DNA of 64,000 bases, taken from positions 930,001 to 994,000 of the forward strand of contig CAVZVZ010000005.1 of the NCBI GenBank assembly GCA_963778895.1, given 5' to 3'. This DNA comes from CAVZVZ01 sp963778895 (GTDB lineage: Bacteria > Actinomycetota > Acidimicrobiia > Acidimicrobiales > Acidimicrobilacustridaceae). A program made the translations under genes and the position numbers. A model generated the notes under the pieces. That model did not search any database, was not told where the DNA came from, and worked only from the letters and a program-made list of their open reading frames with translations. Shown here piece after piece: positions 58,543-64,000 of the stretch. Position 1 is the first letter of the stretch. Each line of letters opens with the position of its first letter.

Positions 58543-59666
58543 ATGGATCTGGATTTCAGCGAAGAACAGACGATGCTGCGAGAGATGGTGCGCGGCGTGT
58601 GCGCCAGCGGCGCCTCGCTCGATGTCGTACGGGAGCTCGAGGACGACCCGAAGGGCTTCGGCGACGAGTTCTGGAAGCAGCTGGCCGAGCTCGACCTCAT
58701 CGGACTCACGATCGGCGAGGAGTACGGCGGCTCGGGGATGAGTCTGCTCGAGGCCGCGATCGTCTACGAGGAGTTCGGGCGGGCGCTCGCGCCGTCGCCG
58801 CACTTCGCCAGTGCAGTCATGAGCGCCGGGGTGCTGGCCGCCGCGGGTCGGACGAGCAGCGCCGGGCGTGGCTGCCGCGCATCGCCAAGGGCGACGCCAT
58901 CGTCGTACCGGCGTGGCTCGAGCCGGACAACGGGTTCGGGCCGAAGGGCGTGCAGCTGCGAGCCACCGCCGACGGCGACGGGTACGTGCTCGATGGCGTG
59001 AAGTGGCACGTGCCGTTCGCGAGCAGTGCCGAGCGGCTGATCGTGCTGGCTCGTACGGGTGACTCGCCCGGCGACATCGATCTGTTCCTGGTCGATCCGG
59101 CCGGCGACGGCGTCACGCTCGAGCAACAGAAGACGATTGCGTCGGACACGCAGTACGCCGTCACGTTGTCGGGTGTGCGCGTGGGTTCCGGCGAGCGCAT
59201 CGGCCCGGCGGGGTCGGGATGGGGTACGTGGACCACCGCGATGGACGACGGGATGATCCTGCTCGCGGCACAGGCCATGGGCGGCGCGCAGTTCGCGCTC
59301 GAGATCACCACGCAGTACGCGAAGGACCGGGAGCAGTTCGACAAGCCGCTCGGCGCGTTTCAAGCGCTGGCCCACTACCTGGCCGACGCCAAGACGAACG
59401 TCGACGGCGGCACCCTCCTCGTCTACGAGGCGGCGTGGGCCCGGGCCCAGGGCGATCCGGTCGATCGCCTGGCACCGATGGCGAAGCTGTTCGCTTGCCA
59501 GACGTTTCGGGATGTCACGGCCATGGCCCAACAGGTCTTCGGGGGCGTCGGGTTCACGCTCGAGTACGACATCCAGCTGTACTTCCGGCGGGCCAAGCAG
59601 CTGCAGATCAGTTGGTACGACAACCGCGCGCTCGAGCAGCTGGTCGCCGCTGCCGTTCTCGACTGA
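58543..59666 (+). CDS. Acyl-CoA dehydrogenase, FadE28-like (one frameshift)
   Basis: From ATG 58543: MDLDFSEEQTMLREMVRGVC, ELDLIGLTIGEEYGGSGMSL and LEAAIVYEEFGRALAPSPHF. After a shift near 58850 it continues RRAWLPRIAKGDAIVVPAWL, DGYVLDGVKWHVPFASSAER and ILLAAQAMGGAQFALEITTQ. It then has KDREQFDKPLGAFQALAHYL and MAQQVFGGVGFTLEYDIQLY with FRRAKQ. The conserved KDREQFDKPIG block shows the FAD-binding Arg. With the first dehydrogenase of this operon it could form an alpha2beta2 enzyme. It is the last gene of the right arm. Confidence 0.85.
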
Positions 59667-59710
59667 CGCAATCCCCGGACGCGCCCCTCCGTCCATCCCC
59701 GTTTCGAACC

Positions 59711-59803
59711 GCGTACTGCAATTGTCAGCGGCGTTGTCAGCCGGGCACCGATTCGGTACCGAATCGACGCCTCGCTGACAACGTGCTGACAACTGCAGTA
59801 CGC
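59711..59803. repeat. Palindromic repeat element, copy B (93 bp)
   Basis: A near-perfect inverted repeat lies in the convergent gap between the acyl-CoA dehydrogenase and acyltransferase genes. It starts GCGTACTGC and ends GCAGTACGC, with two TTGTCAGC boxes in the left arm, their complements in the right, and a perfect 18-bp palindromic centre, CGATTCGGTACCGAATCG (59749-59766). Copy A lies at 44573-44663. The RNA of either strand would fold into one long hairpin of about 40 bp. Confidence 0.78.
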
Positions 59804-59825
59804 GCGTGGGAATGGAGTGGGTGAG

Positions 59826-61707
59826 TCAGACGGCGTCGGCGATGAGCGTCGAATAGAAGAGCGCGCCGGACGGCTGCAGGTGGATGTGGTCTTCGTAGAA
59901 CATGTCGGGCTGACCGGCGCTCAGGCCGTTCCAGTCGAGGAGCGAGGCGTTGCCGTACCGGTTCACGCCGTCGACGATCACCTGAGTTGTTCGAGTCCTG
60001 CCAGTGCCGGCCGGGTACCCGAACCGTGAGGAACACGACCTTGTGCCCCTGCAGAAGGTCCATGATCTGGTCGAACTCCTCCGTGGAGAAGGTGCCGTTG
60101 TTGCCGAGATGGATGACAACGGTGTCGCCGAGCAGGCCCTGGTCGCGGTAGTAGGTCAGGATCTCGATGCCCACGTTGACCTGCCGGTTGACGGCGGCAT
60201 CGACCGTGACGTTGGGGCCGAGCTGTTGCAGCGCCCGCATCGCACCGAGCATCACCGAATCGCCGACGGCCGTGACCGTTCGCCCGGCCGGGATGGTCGG
60301 TCGAGGAGGCAGCGTGGTCGTGGTCGACGGAGCTGTCACCGGCGCTACCGGCACGAGCGACGGGTCGACCGGCACGGCGGTGGTCGACGTGGTGGACGTC
60401 GAAGACGGCGCCACGGCCTGGCTGCTCTCGAGCGCGGTCACGTCGCCGATCGCCACGTAGTCCGGCGGGGGCGGCTGTTGGGCCCGCACGACGAATGCCG
60501 CCAACACGCCAACGGCCAGCACCGACACCAACCCCGTTGCGACCCACCGAGTGCGCACCTCGCGTCGGCGCTCGTCGGTGGCATCACGGTAGGCGTGCCA
60601 CAGCCGACCGATCGCTCCGCGTCGCACGGGCAGTTCGATCAGGCGGTAAGAGAGCTCGGCCAAGACCAACGTGATGGCAAGGCGAAGGCCGAACAACGGC
60701 CAGCCGGTGAGCGAGATGTCGACGCCAGGACGCGTCAACTGGAACACCGGCCAGTGCCACAGATAGATGCCGTACGAACGCAACCCGACCCAGCGCAGCG
60801 GACGCATGCCGACGAATCGGCCGAGCGACGCCGCCGGATGCACCAGCACGGCGATCACCACAGCGGTGATGAGATCCAGACGAAGAAGCCCGCCGCGGTA
60901 CAGCGCGGATGAGAACTCGTCGGTCTTCCACAGCATCTGCAGCAGCAAGACCAGCCCGACGCCGCCGACCACGTTGAGCACCGTGCGGGCGCCGGAGCTG
61001 ACCGTCGGGCGCAGCCGCCACGGCGACCACACGAACGCCAAGGCGCAGCCGACGAGGATGCCGGCGGCCCGGGTATCGGTGCCGTAGTACACGCGTGACG
61101 GATCGCCGCCGGGCACGTACAGCACCCACATCAGCACGACCGACGCGACCGCGCCGGCCACCACGACGATCGGGAAGCGCTTGCGACCGAAGACCTTCAT
61201 GCCGCCGATGAACAGCAACGGCCACACCAGATAGAACTGCTCCTCGACCGCGAGCGACCACAGATGCTGCACGAGCGACGGTCGGCCGAGGGCCTCGAAG
61301 TACGACTTCTGAGCGAAGATGAAGTTCCAGTTGGTGACGTACGCCAGGGCCGACAACACGTCGCCCCGCAAGCTCGCCACCTCGTCCGGCAGGAAGATCA
61401 CCGCCACGAGCGTGGTCACCGCGATCACGACGAAAAGGGCCGGGAGCAGCCGCCTCGCTCGCCGCAGCCAGAAGTTGCTCAGGTCGATGGCGTCCCGGTC
61501 CCGCCACTCGCTCAACAAGAGAGACGTGATGAGGTACCCGCTGATGACGAAGAAGACCTCGACCCCGAGGAACCCGCCGATCGCCCAGCTGAAGGCCGCG
61601 TGATACAGCAAGACGGAGATGACCGCGATGGCGCGCAACCCGTCGAGCCCGGGCATGTAGGGCAAGCGCGTCGACGTAGCGGTGGGCCTCGTCTGCATCA
61701 GACCCAT
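59826..61707 (-). CDS. OafA/YrhL-type acyltransferase 3 with SGNH domain (one frameshift)
   Basis: The acyltransferase 3 part begins PYMPGLDGLRAIAVISVLLY with the catalytic-type His in YHAAFSW, followed by GVEVFFVISGYLITSLLL, SFW-type FWLRRARRLLPALF and QHLWSLAVEEQFYLVWPLLF. About ten transmembrane helices run to residue 420. After a Thr/Ser/Pro linker the extracytoplasmic SGNH-like domain has TAVGDSVMLGAMRALQQLGP, VVIHLGNNGTFS and, after a shift near 59995, MFYEDHIHLQPSGALFYSTL with the Asp/His pair. Such proteins O-acetylate cell-wall or exported polysaccharides. ATG 61707 is 29 bases from the divergent EthD gene. Confidence 0.88.
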
Positions 61708-61721
61708 CTCCACGCAGTCAC

Positions 61722-61727
61722 TAGGCT
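61722..61727 (+). promoter_or_regulatory. -10 box TAGGCT upstream of the EthD-like gene
   Basis: TAGGCT ends 9 bases before the GTG at 61737, so the leader is at most two or three bases. Confidence 0.4.
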
Positions 61728-61736
61728 GCACCGATT

Positions 61737-62456
61737 GTGGAGAAACTCGTGTACCTCGTCTGGGATCGTCCGAGCATCGGGGCCGAAGCGTTGGGCGCGC
61801 GCGTTCAAGCCGAACTGATACCCGCACTGCTCGCGCTCGAGCCGCTCGGTCTCAGCCTCGTGGTCGACGACAGCGATGCGGCCGTACCCGCTCCGGTGCC
61901 GGTACCCGACGACGAGTTGCCGATCCGACTCGAGGTGTCGGTGTGGCTCGACACCTTCGACTCGCGGGGACCCGTCGAGGCTGCGCTCGCCCCCTTCGGG
62001 GTGCGCCGAGCGGGCTACCTCGTCACCGAGTCGTTGTGTGAGGACTACGGCACCACACCCGACTGGCCCGAACCCCGGGACTGGGCGGACGGAGAACGCT
62101 CGCCCGGCATCACGGTCCTCACCGTCTTCGACAAGGCCCCCGGCCTGCCCGATGACACGTTCTACGGGCACTGGTACGGCCATCAGACGCCGATGTCGGC
62201 CGCCATGCAGCCCCGCGTGCGCTACGTGCGGAACGCGGTCGTGCGCGGTGTGACCGCGGGCGCGCCGCCGCTGCGGGCGATCGTCGAGGAGGGATGGCCG
62301 ACGACGACTCATCTCACCGACCCGTACGTGTTCTTCGGCGCGTCGAACGACCAAGAGATCGGTGAGAACGTACGCGTCATGCTCGACAGCATGAAGGTGT
62401 TCGCGGACGCGTCGACGTTGAGGACATTCACGATGAGCGAGTACCTGCTCAAGTAG
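61737..62456 (+). CDS. EthD-like dimeric alpha-beta-barrel protein (239 aa)
   Basis: The C-terminal half holds TVFDKAPGLPDDTFYGHWYG and HQTPMSAAMQPRVRYVRNAV, the EthD pattern of a ferredoxin-like barrel with W-x-x-x-H. The N-terminal half (MEKLVYLVWDRPSIGAEALG, LEVSVWLDTFDSRGPVEAAL) looks like a second, degenerate barrel, giving a tandem. EthD-type proteins accompany cytochrome P450 ether cleavage or act as small oxygenase/decarboxylase-like folds. No redox partner is adjacent here, so function is open. It is a single gene with its own promoter. Confidence 0.7.
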   Translation: MEKLVYLVWDRPSIGAEALGARVQAELIPALLALEPLGLSLVVDDSDAAVPAPVPVPDDELPIRLEVSVWLDTFDSRGPVEAALAPFGVRRAGYLVTESLCEDYGTTPDWPEPRDWADGERSPGITVLTVFDKAPGLPDDTFYGHWYGHQTPMSAAMQPRVRYVRNAVVRGVTAGAPPLRAIVEEGWPTTTHLTDPYVFFGASNDQEIGENVRVMLDSMKVFADASTLRTFTMSEYLLK

Positions 62457-62514
62457 AGGTCGAGGGTCAGGTCCAGGGTCCGGTCGGGGCTAGCAAGGCT
62501 ACTTGGAGCGATCG

Positions 62515-63660
62515 ATGCGACACCAGTGCTTCGCAGTTTGTGCTCCCGGCCTCGAGCCCCTCGTCGCCCAGGAGCTGGTCGAGCTCGGCATACGCCGTTC
62601 ACACACGATCACCGGCGGTGTGACATTCGACGCAACGAGCCGTCAGCTCTACGCCGCCAACGTCTGGCTCCGCACCGCGACACGCGTGCTCGTGCGGATC
62701 GCTCGGTTCCGGGCCCGCGACTTCGCGCAGCTCGAGCTCGGTTCGGCCGCCATCGAATGGGACCACTGGGTGCCCCGCGGACGCGCCCTCCACTTCCGCG
62801 TCTCGACGACGCGGTCGCGCCTGTATCACACGGCCGCGATCGAACAACGACTGAGACGGGTTCTCGGTGCCGAGAACGAAGCCGGGAACGACGGGCAGCT
62901 CCTGGTCGTCCGGCTGGCCGACGATCAGGCGACCATCAGCATCGACGCGTCCGGTGAACCGCTCTACAAGCGCGGGTGGCGCCTAGCCACGAGCAAAGCT
63001 CCTCTGCGCGAGACACTCGCCGCTTCGATGGTGCTCGCGGCAGGCTGGCCGACCGACGCGCCCCTCGTCGATCCCTTCTGCGGCTCAGGGACGATCGCCA
63101 TCGAGGCCGCGCTCATCGCCGGCGGTGTCGCACCAGGAGCAACCCGATCGTTCGGTTTCCAGGACTGGCCGTCGTTCGAACCCGGTACGTTCGCCAGCGT
63201 CCGCGCCACGGTGCAAGGCCGCTCGCAACAAGGCGCGCCGATCATCGCGCGCGACCGCGACGCCGGCGCTATCGAGATGACGCTGGCCAATGCCGAACGC
63301 GCGGGTGTCGCGTCGCGTATCCACGCGGAGCGCGCGTCCGTATCCGATCTCGGTCAGGTCGCCGGCCCGCGCGCCGGTTGGATCATCACCAACCCGCCCT
63401 ACGGCAAGCGAGTGTCGAAGGACGAGGACCTGCGCGATCTGTACGCGCGCTTCGGTGATGTCGCGCGTGCCGCGCTCGACGGCTGGCACGTCGGGCTGCT
63501 CGTGGCCGACCCGCGCGTCGCAGGGCATGCCCGGCTCGATTGGCACGAGCAGTTCGCCACCCGCAACGGCGGTATCCCGGTGAGCTACGTCACCGGGATG
63601 ATCAGCCCTCGGCCCGAACCTTCAGGGCCTCGACGAGGCCGCCGTAGACCGGGTCCATGA
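62515..63660 (+). CDS. THUMP/UPF0020 RNA methyltransferase, RlmL/Trm14-like (381 aa)
   Basis: The N-terminal THUMP-like region reads FAVCAPGLEPLVAQELVELG. The methyltransferase part has DPFCGSGTIAIEAALIAGGV (SAM-binding motif I) and WIITNPPYGKRVSKDEDLRD (the N-P-P-Y catalytic motif IV for N-methylation). RGWRLATSKAPLRETLAASM is the conserved linker between the two. It resembles the N-terminal half of RlmL (m2G2445 of 23S rRNA) and archaeal Trm14; which base is modified is not clear. ATG 62515 is chosen for its GGAG six bases upstream, over the TTG at 62503. The last 59 bases overlap a convergent gene, so the tail after MISPRPEPSG may be spurious. Confidence 0.83.
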   Translation: MRHQCFAVCAPGLEPLVAQELVELGIRRSHTITGGVTFDATSRQLYAANVWLRTATRVLVRIARFRARDFAQLELGSAAIEWDHWVPRGRALHFRVSTTRSRLYHTAAIEQRLRRVLGAENEAGNDGQLLVVRLADDQATISIDASGEPLYKRGWRLATSKAPLRETLAASMVLAAGWPTDAPLVDPFCGSGTIAIEAALIAGGVAPGATRSFGFQDWPSFEPGTFASVRATVQGRSQQGAPIIARDRDAGAIEMTLANAERAGVASRIHAERASVSDLGQVAGPRAGWIITNPPYGKRVSKDEDLRDLYARFGDVARAALDGWHVGLLVADPRVAGHARLDWHEQFATRNGGIPVSYVTGMISPRPEPSGPRRGRRRPGP

Positions 63661-63994
63661 GCGCCTTGGCGTCATCGGGCTCGACCTCGCAGCTGTAGAC
63701 GAGGAAGGCCCCGTCGCCGTCCTCGAACACGTCCACCGTGGACAGGTGGTAGCCCAGAGGCATCGGAGATTCGGTGATCTTGTACTGAAAACGGCGCATT
63801 TCGGCGTCCGAGGTCACCACTTCCTCGGCGATCGTGAACCCGCCCATGTCGATCGTGCGCGTCTTGCCGTCCCATTGGACCGAGCCCGGCTCCATGCCGG
63901 GGGCCCAGTCGGCGATCGCCCCGGCGTCGGAGAGGATGGCCCACACCTCGTCAGGTGACGCGTCGATGCGGGCGTGATGACGGATCGTTGCCAT
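63602..63994 (-). CDS. SRPBCC (START/polyketide cyclase-like) protein (130 aa)
   Basis: The protein opens MATIRHHARIDASPDEVWAI, the first strand and helix of an SRPBCC fold, and has DWAPGMEPGSVQWDGKTRTI, FTIAEEVVTSDAEMRRFQYK and STVDVFEDGDGAFLVYSCEV. It ends GGLVEALKVRAEG in the long C-terminal helix lining the ligand pocket. Such small single-domain proteins bind hydrophobic ligands or act as cyclases; the ligand is unknown. It converges on the methyltransferase gene with a 59-base overlap. ATG 63994 is six bases from the window edge, so its promoter is not visible. Confidence 0.82.
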   Translation of the reverse strand: MATIRHHARIDASPDEVWAILSDAGAIADWAPGMEPGSVQWDGKTRTIDMGGFTIAEEVVTSDAEMRRFQYKITESPMPLGYHLSTVDVFEDGDGAFLVYSCEVEPDDAKALMDPVYGGLVEALKVRAEG

Positions 63995-64000
63995 GGGCGG

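Noticed and set aside
1..64000. CRISPR array, tRNA/rRNA genes, IS elements or prophage
   Set aside because: No regularly spaced direct repeats, no tRNA cloverleaf candidates in the gaps, no transposase or phage structural genes were seen on either strand.

Overview
The window is high-GC DNA packed with short or negative intergenic gaps and ATG, GTG and TTG starts. Marker families point to an actinobacterium, most likely an Acidimicrobiia/Ilumatobacter-like lineage (an inference): a PdtaS-type kinase, DUF3107, paired ArsA ATPases, a DUF222-HNH gene, a class E sortase, a Septum_form lipoprotein, an Rpf muralytic enzyme, and many CaiB/acyl-CoA dehydrogenase/MaoC genes. At least fifteen genes have a TANNNT box ending 6-8 bases before the start codon, the signature of leaderless transcripts. 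About twenty otherwise conserved genes, including essential valS, are broken by one or more single-base frameshifts. That density and indiscriminate distribution suggest uncorrected assembly indels rather than gene decay, so broken genes are annotated over their full inferred span.

Left part (1-9958): on the minus strand lie the N-terminus of a PdtaS-like kinase, a zinc-ribbon protein, two ArsA/GET3 ATPases, DUF3107 and Mrp. Divergent from mrp are a SufR-like Fe-S regulator and a cysteine desulfurase, with a palindrome over the -10 boxes of both promoters. Then come a broken DUF222-HNH nuclease with a LexA-type box at its start codon, a FAD oxidoreductase and a SixA-like phosphatase. Region 9973-16714 is a complete cytochrome c maturation System I operon, ccmABCDEFG plus a CcmH-CcmI fusion, with nearly every gene overlapping the next.

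Middle part (16.8-41.4 kb): class E sortase and Septum_form lipoprotein; two overlapping enoyl-CoA hydratases; a GH63-like hydrolase back to back with a GT4 glycosyltransferase; a zinc alcohol dehydrogenase with a TetR regulator; a DEAD-box helicase; a secreted GH43-like propeller; a TetR-PAS-GAF fusion divergent from a PAS-GAF-GGDEF-EAL protein; a very large LPXTG-anchored subtilisin-like/FG-GAP protein; a secreted five-domain FN3 protein; an acyl-CoA dehydrogenase behind a 22-bp palindrome; an MFS transporter; and cysS.

Right part (41.4-64 kb): an archaeal-like valS divergent from cysS, MscS, Fe/Mn superoxide dismutase, Rpf, MsrA, a second zinc-ribbon protein, a CoA-transferase and a membrane glycosyltransferase. 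Then comes a divergent acyl-CoA catabolic cluster (51.2-59.7 kb): a thiolase and a KAS-like/DUF35 fusion to the left, and two CaiB CoA-transferases, two acyl-CoA dehydrogenases and two MaoC hydratases to the right. A shared inverted repeat, CTGACG-N3-CGTCAG, lies over its divergent promoters and again inside the right arm. The layout resembles sterol side-chain modules, but the substrate cannot be read from sequence. An OafA-type acyltransferase, an EthD protein, a THUMP/UPF0020 RNA methyltransferase and an SRPBCC protein close the window. Two copies of a ~92-bp near-perfect palindromic repeat fill the convergent gaps at 44.6 and 59.75 kb. No tRNA, rRNA, CRISPR array, insertion sequence or prophage was recognised.
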